This document shows positions 9,791-21,587 of a stretch of DNA of 64,000 nucleotides, piece after piece. Position 1 is the stretch's first letter, and each line of letters begins with the position of its first letter. The stretch is from Papio anubis (taxonomy: Eukaryota > Chordata > Mammalia > Primates > Cercopithecidae), in contig NC_044979.1 of NCBI RefSeq assembly GCF_008728515.1, positions 172,766,037 to 172,830,036 of the forward strand, given 5' to 3'. The notes under the pieces are model-generated. The model was not told the DNA's origin. It did no database searches and saw nothing but the letters and a program-made list of their open reading frames with translations. The translations under genes and the position numbers were made by a program.

Positions 9791-9924
9791 CTCCGCATTG
9801 AATCCAGCTTCCTACGCCCAAACCCTGTGCACCTCTTGATCCTGAGAGCACCTCCCCAGTAAACTTCCTGCACATTAAATCTCCATCTCGTAGTCTGCTT
9901 TCTGGCAACCTAACCTCAACAATC

Positions 9925-10088
9925 CAGTTACGCTAGTTTCTTAATAACCCTCAAGACAATCTTATGATACAGGAATAATTACTATTTCCTCACCTTACAG
10001 AAGGGAAGACAGGCACAGAAAGATTAATATACTTGCCCAAGGTCATATAGCAACTAAGTGGAGCCACCAATTCTGACTCCAGAGTTCA
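9925..10088 (+). mobile_element. MIR SINE
   Basis: Nearly complete MIR core: the CTTACAGAAGGGAAGACAGG region followed by ACTTGCCCAAGGTCATATAG and an AACTAAGTGGAGCCA tail. Confidence 0.8.
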
Positions 10089-10334
10089 TATAGGCAATTG
10101 CTGATCAATGCGCCACATACATGCATACAACAAACGCCTGGGTGCATAACAATGGGGGGCTCATGATCATAATCAAAAGACTGGACAAAAGACTGCCAAT
10201 CAAATGGGAAAATCCAGCAGAGGTGCAATGTCATAGTTAAAGGCAATCTTAAAGAAAGGAATTGGGGGTCACTGTATCAACTGATAGTGAAGACAGAGTA
10301 TTAAAACTACTGCAGAATAGTATAATGCTTTTTT

Positions 10335-11055
10335 GCTAGGGCTGCCACAATGAAGTACCACAAACTGGTGGCTTCAAACAACAGAAATTTATTCTTTTAC
10401 ACTTCTGGAGCCTGCAAGTTCAAAATCAAGATGTCAGCAGGGTTGTTCTGAGGACGGTGAGGAAAGAATCTGTTCCAGTTCTCTCTCCTTGGCTTTTAGG
10501 TGGCCCTCTTATGTCTCCTCACTCTATCTTTAAAAAATATGTCTTCATGGCCGGGCACAGTGGCTCACACCTATAATCCCAGCACTTTGGAAGGTCAAGG
10601 CAGGAAGATACCTTGAGCCCAGGAGTCCGAGACCAGCCTGGGCAACATGGCAAAACCCCCCGTCTCTACAAAAATATAAAAATTAGCTGGACATGGTGAC
10701 ACATGCCAGTAGTCCCAGCTACTTGGGAAGCTGAGGTGGGAGGATCGCTTGAGCCTGGGAGGCAGAGGTTGCAGTGAGCCAAGATCATGTTACTGCACTC
10801 TGGCCTGGGCGACAGAGCAAGACCCTGTCTCAAAAAATGAAATAAAATAAAATGTGTCTTCACGTTCAGTGATGTTCTTTCTGTATGAGTGTCTGACTCC
10901 AAACTTGCCCTTTTTCTAAATACACCAGTCATCTTGTATTAAGGTCCTTTTAACTTGATTACTTCTGTCAAGACCCTACTTCCAAATACAGTCACATTCT
11001 GAAATACCAAGGGTGAGGACCTTAATTTGGCAGGGATGCAATTCAACCCAGAACA
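10335..11055 (-). mobile_element. MaLR-type LTR, antisense, split by an Alu
   Basis: Left part reads 'GGGCTGCCACAATGAAGTACCACAAACTGGTGG'-like, and the right part has 'AAGACCCTACTTCCAAATACAG' and 'TTCAACCCAGAACA'. These are the 3' and 5' ends of an old LTR in reverse. The exact subfamily is uncertain. Confidence 0.55.
10549..10851 (+). mobile_element. AluJ/S-type element inside the LTR
   Basis: Full-length sense Alu with an AAATAAAATAAAA tail. TSD AAAATATGTCTTCA / AAAATGTGTCTTCA at 10534 and 10848. Confidence 0.95.
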
Positions 11056-11183
11056 CATTGCAACAAAATATGTACAACAAAAACATGAGACACACAGTGA
11101 TAAATGGACAGAGACAGCGAGTAGGAGATTTAAACACAACGTGGTCTATCAGAGACTAAGTGGAGACAAGATAAGGACGAGAA

Positions 11184-11419
11184 TTTTTTTTTTTTTTTTT
11201 TTTTTTGAGACAATCTTGCTCTGTCACCCAGGCTGGAGTGCAGCTACATAATCTCGACTCACTTCAACCTCCACCTTCCAGGTTCAAGTGATTCTCCTGC
11301 CTCAGCCTCCCAAGTAGCTGGGACTACAGGCGCCCACCACCACACTGGGCTAATTTTTATGTTTTTAGTAGAGACAGGGTTTCACCATATTGGCCAGGCT
11401 TGTCTTGAATTCCTGACCT
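11184..11419 (-). mobile_element. 5'-truncated AluS-type element
   Basis: A 23-nt T tract, then Alu sequence ending at 'CTTGAATTCCTGACC', so about 50 bp of the 5' end are missing. Flanks AAGGACGAGAATTTTT and AGGACAAGGATTTTT give the TSD. Confidence 0.9.
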
Positions 11420-11544
11420 AGGACAAGGATTTTTAACAAAATAAGAAGTACAATTTATAAATAAGACAGAATCATGGGGAATTCACATTTCAAGTGCTTG
11501 TGGTGCATGTGTAAGCACTATTGCTTATCAATTATACCCATCCT

Positions 11545-11826
11545 CATAAATGGGATTAGTGCCTTATAAAAGGAATCGAAGGGAGCTAGCTAGTCCTTTT
11601 GCCCTTCTGTCCCTTTTGCCAAGAGAGCACTTGCCGTTTGTCCCTTCTGGAGGACTCAGCATTCAAGGCGCCATCTTGGAAGCAGAGTGGAACCAGACAC
11701 AGAACACACTGGTACCTTGTTCTTAAACTTCCCAGCCCTCGGAACTGTGAGAAATGAACTTCCATTGTTTAGAAATTACCCACTCTGTGGTATTTTGTTA
11801 TAACAGCATGAATGGACTGAGACAGT
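11545..11826 (+). mobile_element. MLT1-type LTR, 5' part missing
   Basis: Typical MLT1 3' half: 'GGGATTAGTGCCTTATAAAAGG', 'CTTCCCAGCCCTCGGAACTGTGAGAAATGAAC' and 'GGTATTTTGTTATAACAGC', ending at 'GGACTGAGACA'. Confidence 0.85.
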
Positions 11827-11939
11827 TGCATGTATGGCCACTAAGAACATCTCAATTTTGATTATGTACAAGTTTGATTAAGGATGTCCCGGATACCTTA
11901 ACTACCACAACTTACACCACTTGGCAGTTAAGACACGCT

Positions 11940-12600
11940 TTCTCAAATAACAAAATGTGAAGCATTCTTTGTAAACAAACAAAAATACAATATTTGTTTT
12001 TTATAAACAAATAATATATATGAAATTTATGTATAAATAAACATAAAAATAAAATTTTAAAATAAAATAAAATTTAAATTAAAGATAAATTAGCCAGGTG
12101 TGGTGGCTCATGCCTGTAATCCCAGAACTTTGGGAGGCCAAGGAGGGTGGATCACCTGAGGTCAGGAGTTCGAGACCAGCCTAGCCAAAATGGTGAAATC
12201 TCATCGCTACTAAAAATACAAAAATTAGCCAGGCATAGTGGTGCAGGCCTGTAATCCCAGCTCCTCAGGAGGCTGAGGCTAGAGGTTCAGTTGAACCTGG
12301 GAGGCAGAGGTTGTAGTGAGCCAAGATTACGTCACTACACTCCAGCCTGGGTGACAGAGTGAGATTCCATCTCAAAAAAAAAAAATAATTAGTTAAAATA
12401 AAATAAAATTGTAAAATAAAATAGAATTTTCAATACAAATATACATAAAAATTTATATAAAAATTTTTATTTATAAATTTTATCTTATAAAATTAATGTT
12501 AATTTTATATTTTATATAAATTTTTATTAAAATATGAGTAAAATACAATATTTGTTTCTTATTTGTCATGAAACAAATAAAAATATAACAGACTAAATAT
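11940..12600. repeat. AT-rich low-complexity DNA flanking an Alu
   Basis: Outside the Alu the sequence is almost only A and T, with many short AAATTTATA-type inverted runs (12000-12090 and 12390-12560). No element family could be named. Confidence 0.6.
12092..12385 (+). mobile_element. AluS-type element
   Basis: Full-length sense Alu with an A tail, set within AT-rich DNA. Confidence 0.95.
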
Positions 12601-12739
12601 AACAAAGTATGAATGCTTCACACCAAAACCTACGGGATACAGCTAAAAAAAGAATCCTCTGAAAAATTATTGGAAAAAATTTGGAAATTTGGCCAGAGTG
12701 AAATGATACACTATCTGGTATTTGCTTCTAAATAACTGT

Positions 12740-12912
12740 AGGAGGAGGAAGAGGGAGAAGGAGGGGAAGGGGGAGGGGAGAAAGAGGAAGATGAGGAGGG
12801 GTGGAGAAGGAGGAGTGGGGAGGGGAGAAAGAGTAGGATGGGGAGGGGCGGAGAAGGAGGGGAGGAAATGGAGGAAGAGGGAATGGGTACGGGAGGAGGA
12901 GGAGGAAAGGTT
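12740..12912. repeat. Polypurine (GGA-rich) tract with a 47-bp repeated unit
   Basis: About 170 bp of nearly pure A/G on the plus strand. A unit beginning GAGGGGAGAAAGAG recurs at 12773 and 12820. Many GGGG and GGAGG runs give triplex (H-DNA) and G-quadruplex potential. The 75-81-codon ORFs here are low-complexity artefacts. Confidence 0.9.
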
Positions 12913-12959
12913 TTATTCACTCGTTCACTCTGCCTTTGTATACGCTTGAGTTCCATAAC

Positions 12960-13714
12960 AGAAGAGAAGATAAATTTACACAGTAGGATAATATTTTTGA
13001 AATATTAAGCTGAAGTATTTTCAAAATTCCTTGTCATTCCCAGCAGGTGCCTCTCAACTCTCTCTCCATCAAGTTTATACCCTGAAGCAAAAAATGTGTG
13101 TTGAAGAGCACTTTGCCAAAGATCTGAAACATGTTTGGTCTAGAGGAAGGGGAATAGAATGAGAAGAGCAGAAGTAGCTCCTGGGGTGGGGTCCAACCGT
13201 ATGTCATGCTTGGAGTCAGTGTCCCAGTTGGGGTTAGAGATGCGCAGGTCCATAGAAAACATGATAGGAAATTCAGAGCTCAAGAGAGAGAAGAATCAAA
13301 GGATTAAAATAACAAAAATTTAGAGGTATGGGCTGAGTCAGCCAGGGGGGAGTCCCGGCTCTTTCTAGCGGTGCCTCTAGTGTCCTATGGCCTGTGCAGA
13401 GATGGGATTTCGAGATACTCCAGCTGGGATATTGGCAGACACCCAAGGGACGTGGCATTTTTGAACCACATGCCTCTCTCCATCCCAAGTAGAATACTTT
13501 TGGGGAAAGGTAAGCAGGAGACTGAGGATATGAAAAGAGAATTCTAAAACACTGGCTATCAGCTGGCTTCCAACTGAATAATGAGACTGATTTTCTTTTC
13601 CCCTGTCCTCAGCAGAAATGGTTACTGGGGAGCTTAACTGGGTTAATTTATAGAGAAATGAAGACTGGTACTTTTTTGGTCATCTATGTGTTATGCCTGT
13701 AAATTTTGAAACAG
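12960..13714. other. Unique DNA
   Basis: No recognised repeat or gene. A donor-like AAAG/GTAAGC occurs at 13507-13514 without a convincing partner acceptor. Confidence 0.35.
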
Positions 13715-14256
13715 CTACATATACAAAAATCAATAGGCATTTCGATTTAACAGCAACAACCAGTTAGAAAATAAAATGAAGATAGAGATTGTATTCTCAA
13801 CAGCAATCAAAATATAAAATATTTGGAGTAATTTGAATGCGATCTATGTTTGAGTTATATGAGAAAAACTATAAGGCTGAATTAAGAAATGTGAAATATG
13901 GCAAAATAGAGAGATTTACAGTATTTCTGAATAGAAAATCTATTTTAAAATATCCAGTTGTATACAATTAGTTTTTAGAGCTAATTTATTACTCTCAATA
14001 TCCTAATATAATTTTTCATGAGGAAATTTAATGAAATGATGTTAAAGTTCTTCTGAAAAAATAAAGAAGTATTTTGAAATGACATCTCTTTAAAGAGCTA
14101 ATTGTAGGAGAAAGGTTTTTACTAGGCATAAAATATAGTAAAACTGTAAGAATTAAAACAGCATCATCCTGACATAAGAGCAATTGGATAGGCCAGATCG
14201 TTCAGAGCAGATCCCAACATATTATGTGTAGGATTGATTGTTTATTTATTTATTTA

Positions 14257-14547
14257 TTTTTTTTTTTGAGATGGAGTCTGGCTCTGTCGCCCAGGCTGGA
14301 GTGCAGTGGCCGGATCTCAGCTCACTGCAAGCTCCGCCTTCCGGGTTCACGCCATTCTCCTGCCTCAGCCTCCTGAGTAGCTGGGACTACAGGCACAGCC
14401 ACCACACCTGGCTAATTTTTTGTATTTTTAGTAGAGATGGGGTTTCACCATGTTAGCCAGGATGGTCTCCATCTCCTGACCTCATGATCCACCCTCCTCG
14501 TCCTCCCAAAGTGCTGGGATTACAGGCGTGAGCCACTGTGCCCGGCC
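14257..14547 (-). mobile_element. AluY, Old World monkey-like
   Basis: Full-length antisense AluY. It has CAGTGGCCGGATCTCAGCTC instead of the usual GGCGCGATCTCGGCTC, the variant I associate with cercopithecid AluY. The tail is set in a TTTA tract. Confidence 0.9.
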
Positions 14548-14648
14548 TATTTATTTTTTATTGTATATATTCAAATTGTATATAAAATTTCAATATATGA
14601 TAAAAGAGGCATTGCAAATCTATAAAGAACAGAAGATTACTCAGTAAA

Positions 14649-14712
14649 TGATATTACACTAAATGACTAAATTTATTTATATTACACTAAATGATATTAC
14701 ACTAAATGATAT
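14649..14712. repeat. Short tandem repeat (ATATTACACTAAATG), three copies
   Basis: GATATTACACTAAATG is repeated three times, the second copy after an AT-rich spacer. It probably arose within the L1 relic. Confidence 0.75.
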
Positions 14713-15221
14713 TTAGAAGAAAATTTCATTTAGATTTTACTATCACAGCATATATCAAAAAAAAAAAAAAAGGAAGAGAGAGAGAGAGAAGAAAAGACCT
14801 AGTTGGATTAAAGAGTTCGGGAAATAAACAAGTTAAGGCATAGACTTAATGAAAAGTGTGAAAAACTTACAGGAAAGAAGTGTTGCCTGAGACATCACAG
14901 TAGATTTGAACAGAAGGCAAACACACCATACTCTTGGATAGGAAAGTGTAACATCATAAAAATGTTAAGTCTCTTCTGCTTAGTTTATACATTTAAATTA
15001 ACACTAATAAAAATATTAATTTACTTATGGAGCAAGGCAGGTTGATTATAAAATTTATTTGGAATAATAAATAAGGAAGGATAGCCAGAACAAGTCTCAA
15101 AAGAGATGAACAGGTCGGGGGCAAGGGGAGGAGGAGGAGCCTACGCTGTGTTGTACAGAGAATGGCACCTGGGACTCATTTTAGCCAGTGGAAGGCGGTG
15201 AGAGTTCCGCACCTAAATGTG

Positions 15222-15519
15222 TTTTTTTTTTTTTTAAACGGAGTTTCACTCTTGTCTCCCAGGCTGGAGTGCAAAGGCGCGATCTCAGCTCACCGCAACC
15301 TCCACCTCCTGGGTTCAAGTGATTCTCCTGCCTCAGCCTCCCGAGTAGCTAGGATTATAGGCATGCACCACCATGCTCTGCTAATTTTGTATTTTTAATA
15401 GAGATGGGGTTTCTCCATGTTGGCCAGGCTGGTCTCGAACTCCTGACCTCAGGTTATCCCCCTGCCTCAGCCTCCCAAAGTGTTGGGATTATAGGCATGA
15501 GCCACTGCACCCCCCAGCC
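15222..15519 (-). mobile_element. AluS-type element
   Basis: Full-length antisense Alu with TSD TCCGCACCTAAAT (15206) / TCTGCACCTAAAT (15520). Confidence 0.95.
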
Positions 15520-15551
15520 TCTGCACCTAAATCTTAAAAAGGCCTGGCAAC

Positions 15552-15861
15552 AGCCTTGGCACAGTGGCTCATGCCTGTAGTCCCAGCACTATGAGCCAAG
15601 GTGGGAGGATCGCTTGCGGTCAGGATTTTGAGACCAGCGTGGGCAACCCAGCGAGACCCTATCTCTACAAAAAAAAATTGTTTTTTTTTTTTAACTAGCT
15701 GGTCACAGTGGCATGCACCTGTAATCCCAGCTACTCAGGAGGCTGAGGTGGGAGGATTGCTTGAGCCCAGGAGTTTGAGGCTGCAGTGACCTATAATTAC
15801 ACCACTACATTCCAACCTGGATAACAGAGCAAGACTCCATCTCGAAAGAAAAAAAAAAAAA
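15552..15861 (+). mobile_element. AluJ-type element
   Basis: Sense Alu with old-type features (CTTGAGCCCAGGAGTTTGAGG, a long middle A/T stretch). TSD AAAAAGGCCTGGCAAC is seen before and, with a small GGCCT duplication, after it. Confidence 0.9.
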
Positions 15862-16033
15862 GGCCTGGCCTGGCAACTTCTGCTTTCACATGCTAGGAGG
15901 GCTGAGTATGATGTAAGGAGCCCAGTGACCCTGATGGAAAGACTGTTGAAGGACCACAAAGAGGAGAGGCCCTGAACAATATGGAGAAAGAACGGGTGGG
16001 AGAGAGAAAGAGAAAACCTCAGCTCCTCCAGCG

Positions 16034-16213
16034 TAGCTGGGCGTGGTGGTGCATGCCTGTAATCCTAGCTACTTGGGAGGCTAAGGCAGGAGAATTGCTT
16101 GAACCTGAGAGGTGGAGGTTGCGGTGAGTTGAGATCACGCCATCGCATTCAAGGCTGGGTAACGAGAGCGAAACTCTGTCTCCAAAAAAAAAAACAAAAA
16201 AAAAAAAACAAAA
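16034..16213 (+). mobile_element. Alu right-arm fragment
   Basis: Begins at TAGCTGGGCGTGGTGG, equivalent to the start of the right arm, and ends in an interrupted A tail. The left arm is absent. Confidence 0.9.
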
Positions 16214-16284
16214 GGAAAGAACATTTTGGGAGATATATACAACAAATATGACAAGAAAAGTTCACATTTTGACCATAGAGCACG

Positions 16285-16900
16285 TGTTAGTTTTCTATAG
16301 CCATGTAATAAATAACTGTAAATGTAGAGAGGTGAAACAACACCCACTGATTAGCTCACAGCTCTGTGAGTTCAACTGGATTCTCTGCTTAGGGTCAAAC
16401 AGGGTTGAAATCAAGGTGTCTACCAGGCTGGGCTATTACCTGGAGGCTCTGGGAAGCACCCAGTTGAAAGCTCATTGAGGTGACTGGCAGAATTCAGTTC
16501 CTTGTGGTTGTAGGACTCCAGTCATGTGCCCTCCCTGACTGTCAGCAGGGACCACTCTCAGCTTTTAAAGACCTCTCTGATCAGTAGGCAGGGCCTCTCC
16601 ACCATCAAATCCAGCCATGGTGCGTCAAATCCTTCTCGTGCTTTGAATCTCTTTGACTTCCCTTTCTGCCGTCCTTTCTGCTGCCAGGCAGAGAACATTT
16701 TCTGCTTTTAAAAGGCTAATGATGTTAGATTAGGCCCATCTAGAAAATTTCCCTATTTTAAGATTAACCATACCAGGTAACATAATCTTGGGAGTTATAC
16801 TTCATCATCTCCACAGCTTCCACCCTCACTCAAAGGGAGGGGATTATAGAAAGAAGAAGGCCATTGGGGGTCATTCTTAGAATTTTGACTACCAGAGGGG
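16285..16900 (-). mobile_element. MaLR/ERVL-type LTR, antisense, diverged
   Basis: 'GTTAGTTTTCTATAGCCATGTAATAAATAAC', 'ATCAAGGTGTCTACCAGG', 'GGCAGAATTCAGTTCCTTG' and 'AGATTAGGCCCATCTAG' resemble an MLT1-type LTR in reverse. The subfamily is not determined. Confidence 0.5.
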
Positions 16901-17313
16901 ATACCATTCACATCTATAATAAGAACTAAGACACAGGACATGAATAATAGTTTGCAAAAGACGAAATCAAGTAGTTAGCAGACATATGGGAAAATGTTTC
17001 ACTTCAGTTGAAATAAAAGAAATTCTAGTAGGAATCTTCTACTTCACAGATTAAATTAGCAAAAAATACTAAATATTGGCAGCTATGTGGTGAAACAGGC
17101 ATTTCATTCATTGATGATAGCAATGTGAATAGTACAACACATGTAGAAAGAAATTTGGCAATATATACCAAAGCCTTTAAAATGTTCATATTCTTTGGCC
17201 CAGTAATTTGACTGCTGGGAATCTATATAAAGATTAATTCTAAATTTGGAAAAAAAAATTTCCCAGCAATCAAATAATCCTAAATTTGAGGGAAAAAAAC
17301 ATTTTTTGAACAC

Positions 17314-17673
17314 TGATATGGTTTGGCTCTGTGTCCCCACCCAAATCTCACCTTGACTTGTAATAATCCCCACGTGTCATGGGAGGGACCTGGTGGGAGG
17401 TAACTGAATCATGAGGACAGGTTTTTCCCGTGCTGTTCTCATGATAGTGAATAAGTCTCACAAGATCTGATGCCTTTATAAAGGGGAGGTCCCCTACACA
17501 AGATCTCTTGCCTGCCGCCATGTAAGATATGACTTTGTTCTTCATTTGTCTTCTGCCATGATTGTGAGGCCTCCCCAGCCATGCAGAACTGTGAGTCTGC
17601 TAAACCTCTTTCCTTTATAAATTACCCAGTCTCGGGTATGTCTTTATTATCAGTGTGAGAACAGACTAATACA
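17314..17673 (+). mobile_element. THE1 solo LTR (MaLR)
   Basis: Complete 360-bp LTR from TGATATGGTTTGGCTCTGTG to GAGAACAGACTAATACA with a perfect 5-bp TSD, AACAC, at 17309 and 17674. The internal region was lost by LTR recombination. Confidence 0.95.
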
Positions 17674-18319
17674 AACACCATGGTATTCACGGCAAATTAT
17701 TAATGATGAAAAAGTGGAAACAATCTAATTGGCAAAATGGACATGGTTGGATACATTACGCTTTCAAATCAACGAGATATTAGGCAGTCACTGAAAACAT
17801 GGTTAAGCTGAAAGAAAATACAAGGTCTAATAAATGGAGAAACATTCTATGTTTATGGAGTACAAGACTCAAGATGTCATCTCCCCCTCAATGCAATTCC
17901 TTTCGACAATCCCAGTTTTTAGTTGAAAAATTTAAACACTTGTATGATAATGCAAAGATCCTATAACAGCCAACACATTTTGAAAAAATAGAGCACAGCG
18001 GGAGAATTTACACTGCCTGACTTTAAGACCTAGTATAAAACAACAAGGATCAATGCTTAAAGATAGATAAGCAGATCAATGGAACAGATTAGGGAGTCTA
18101 GAAATAAAACCATACACATGTGGTCAACAAAAATCATATATGACTTTCAACAAAGGTGCCAAGGTAATTTCATGGGGACAAGGAAGCCTTTTCAACAACT
18201 GGTGCTGGAACAACTGGATATCCATATGGGAAAAAATGAACCTTGCCTGTTACTTGACACCATATACAAACATTAACTAGAAATGGATCATAGACCTAAA
18301 AGCTAATACTATAAAGTTT

Positions 18320-18632
18320 CTTTTTTGTCTTTTTCTTTTTTTTTTTTTTTTTGAGATGGAGTCTCACTCTGTCACCCAGGCTTGGAGTGCAGTGGCACGA
18401 TCTCGGCTCATTGCAACCTCTGCCTCCTGGGTTCAAGCAATTCTCCTGCCTCAGTCTCCCAAGTTTAATTGGGACTACAGGTGCCTGCCATCATGCCTAG
18501 CTAATTTTTATATTTTTAGTAGAGACGGGGCTTTCACCATCTTGGCCAGACTGGTGTTGAACTCCTGACCTCGTGATCCACTCGCCTCGGCCTCCCAAAA
18601 TGCTGGAATTACGGGCATGCCTGGGCCTGGCC
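18320..18632 (-). mobile_element. AluS-type element (first of a pair sharing one TSD)
   Basis: Full-length antisense Alu. TAATACTATAAAGTTTC precedes its tail and recurs only after the second Alu at 18926. Confidence 0.95.
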
Positions 18633-18633
18633 T

Positions 18634-18918
18634 CTTTTTTTTGAGATGGAATCTCACTCTGTCGTCCAGGCTGTGGGGTGCAGTGGCACGATCTCAGCTC
18701 ACTGCAACCTCCGCCTCCCAGGTTCAAGCAATTCTCATGCCTCAACCTCCTGAGCAGCTGGGATTACAGACGTGCGCCACCACTAATTTTTTTATTTTTA
18801 GTAGAGACAGGGGTTCATCATGTTGGCCAGGCTGGTCTTGAACTTCTGACCTCAAGTGATCCACCCATCTCGGCCTCCCAAAGTGCTGGCATTACAGGCG
18901 TGAGCCACTGCGCCCAGC
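18634..18918 (-). mobile_element. AluS-type element (second of the pair)
   Basis: Antisense Alu directly behind the first, with a short T8 tail and a small deletion after 'GTGCGCCACCACTAATT'. No TSD lies between the two. Confidence 0.95.
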
Positions 18919-18961
18919 TTAAAAGTTAATACTATAAAGTTTCTGAAAGAATACACATTGG

Positions 18962-19273
18962 GGCCGGGCACAGTGACTCATGCCTATAATCCTAGTATTT
19001 TGCCAGACTGAGGCAGGAACTTTGCTTGAGGCCAGGAGTTCGAGACCAGCCTGGGGAACATAGGGAGACCCCTCCCATCTCTACAAAAACAAAAACAAAC
19101 AAACAAAAAAATTTGCCAGGTGTAGTGATGCATGCTTGTAGTCCTAGCTACTTGAGAGACTGAGGTAGGAGAATGGCTTGAGCTATGATCATGGTCACGC
19201 CCCTACCCTCCTGCCTGGGCAACAGAGTAAGACCCTGTCTCAAAAAACCAAACCAAACCAAAACAAAACAAAA
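18962..19273 (+). mobile_element. AluJ-type element
   Basis: Sense Alu with an A-rich middle and an AACC/AAAC tail. It lies 43 bp from the preceding antisense Alu, head to head. Confidence 0.9.
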
Positions 19274-20198
19274 GACTATAGAGACAATTTTTCTAACATT
19301 GGGGTAAACAAAAATTCTTAAACATAGACATAAAAATCATAAATTGGAAGAAAAAAGTAGGTAAATGATACATCTGTTCCTCAAAATACACCCCAAGACA
19401 AGGAAAAGGCAAGTGATGAACTGGGAGGAAATTGAACAGTGGACAAATCTAACCAAGGGTTTGCACTCAGAATATATCAATCATAAGACACACAGGTCAA
19501 TCATAAGACAACAATCTAATTAACAAACGGTTAAAAGATTTGAGTAGACACTTCGCAAAAGAAGAAATATGAGTGTAACAACATAAATAGAACAGAAATA
19601 GAAATAAGCACAGTTAAAGATGATTGGCATCAGGGGCCTTCAGGGAAATGCAAGTTAAAGTCATACTGAGATAAAGTTTGACAATTCCAGGGTAGGTGAG
19701 GACACGGAGCAACTGGGACTCTCATATTTTGTTGGTGGGAATGCAAAATGAAACAACCATTTTGGAAGATAATCTGGCAGTTTCTTATAAAGTTAAACAT
19801 ACACTTACCATAAGGCTCAGCATGCTCACCCCTAAATATTTATCCAAGAAAATAAAAACATATGCCCACACAAAAACTTGGACCTGAATACTCATAAAAG
19901 AAACTATTCTATTATTCATAACAGAAACTAGAGAAACCTAAATGTTCATCAAATGATGAGTGGACAGACAAATTGTAATATACCCACACAATAGAACACT
20001 GCTGAACAATACCAGTGAACAAAACCACTTCTATACTTCAAAAGAAACAAAAAACCTACTGATACACACAACATAGCTGAATCCCAAAAACATGCTGTAC
20101 AAAAAGCCAGCCATGGAAGACTACATACCTAAATATTCCATGTATATTAAGTTCCAAGCAGCCAAAACTAAGCAACAGTGACATAAAAACAATCAATG

Positions 20199-20432
20199 GG
20201 CCAGGCACGGTGGTTCATGCCTGTAATCCCAGCACTTTAGGAGGCCGAGGTGGGTGGATCACCTGAGGTCAGGAGTTCGAGACCAGTCTGGTCAACATGA
20301 TGAAACCCCATCTCTACTAAAAATACAAAAAATTAGCTGGACGTGGTGGCAGACACCTGTAATTCCAGCTACTTGGGAGGCTGAGGCAGGAGAATCGCTT
20401 GAACCTGGGGGGCAGAGGTTGCAGTGAGCCGA
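20199..20432 (+). mobile_element. AluS-type element, 3' part missing
   Basis: Starts GGCCAGGCACGGTGG, runs to 'GCAGTGAGCCGA' and then jumps into the left arm of another Alu, without its own tail. Confidence 0.9.
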
Positions 20433-20660
20433 ACTGCACCTGAGGTGAATAGTTCAAGACCAGCCTGACCAACATAGTGAAACCCCATCTCTACTAAAAA
20501 TACAAAATTAGGCGGGTGTGGTGGCGCATGCCTGTAATCCCAGCCACTTGGAAGGCTGAGGCGACAGAATCACTTGAACCTGGGAGGTGGAGGTCACAGT
20601 GAGTCGAGATCATTCCATTGCACTCCAGCCTGGGCAATAAGAGTGAAACTCGATCTCAAA
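20433..20660 (+). mobile_element. AluS-type element, 5' part missing
   Basis: Starts inside the left arm at 'ACCTGAGGTGAATAGTTCAAG' and reaches the tail. The junction with the preceding Alu suggests unequal recombination or an insertion with deletion. Confidence 0.85.
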
Positions 20661-20665
20661 AATAA

Positions 20666-20700
<35 letters not shown>

Positions 20701-20706
20701 AAATAT
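20661..20706 (+). repeat. (AAAT)n microsatellite in an Alu tail
   Basis: About ten AAAT units grown from the preceding Alu tail. Confidence 0.95.
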
Positions 20707-20895
20707 AAAAATTAGCCAGGCATGGTGGCAGGTGCCAGTAGTCCCAGCTACTCAGGAGGCTGAGGTAGGAGAATCACTTGAATCTGGGAGACGGAGGTTG
20801 CAGTGAGCAGAGATCTCGCCACTGCACTCCAGCCTGGGTGACAGAGCAAGACTGCATCTCAAAAACAAACAAACATACAAACAAACAAACAAGAA
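20707..20895 (+). mobile_element. Alu right arm with (AAAC)n tail
   Basis: Starts at 'ATTAGCCAGGCATGGTGG' and ends in an AAACAAACAAAC tail. It directly follows the AAAT array. Confidence 0.9.
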
Positions 20896-21080
20896 ACCAG
20901 AATTATATCTACAATATGAATACAGATGTGAAAAACAGGAAGCAAACAACACACATGCAACATAAGCCTATGTATACATACAGCTCTCTCACACAAGGCC
21001 TAGCAGAAAACGAAATGGCCTGGAAGGATTAATAGCATCTAAACTGGAATGATTAGGACTATTAGCTACCTTTTGTCCTG

Positions 21081-21462
<382 letters not shown>

Positions 21463-21587
21463 TAAAAATATTTTCTATTGAATTAAAAAAGAGTGAAAGG
21501 AAATTGAATTGACAAGAGCAGTATTAGCATTATTTCAACTGCAAGAGCCAGAAACCAATTTATTTTTCTTTTATTTCGTTATTACTA

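Larger units (their letters stand above)
13715..15115 (+). mobile_element. L1M/HAL1-type ORF2 relic, sense, split by AluY
   Basis: Diverged ORF2-like DNA: 'ACAGCAACAACCAGTTAGAAAATAAAATGAAG', then after the Alu 'ATATGATAAAAGAGGCATTGCAAATC' and 'TTGGATTAAAGAG'. The last ~200 bp ('AAAATTTATTTGGAATAATAAA ... GGATAGCCAGAACAAG') correspond to an upstream ORF2 part, so the order is rearranged or two copies are present. Confidence 0.6.
16915..20190 (+). mobile_element. L1M ORF2 and 3' relic, sense, broken by THE1 and three Alus
   Basis: Reads as old L1 through 'GGCCCAGTAATTTGACTGC' (17198), 'TCAATGCAATTCC' (17888), 'GCAGATCAATGGAACAGA' (18071), 'TTTTCAACAACTGGTGCTGGAACAACTGG' (18189), 'GGGACTCTCATATTTTGTTGGTGGGAATGCAAAATG' (19715) and 'CATCAAATGATGAGTGGACAG' (19949). 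16915-17310 overlaps the later part in coding order, so two L1/HAL1 copies are likely joined. Confidence 0.8.
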
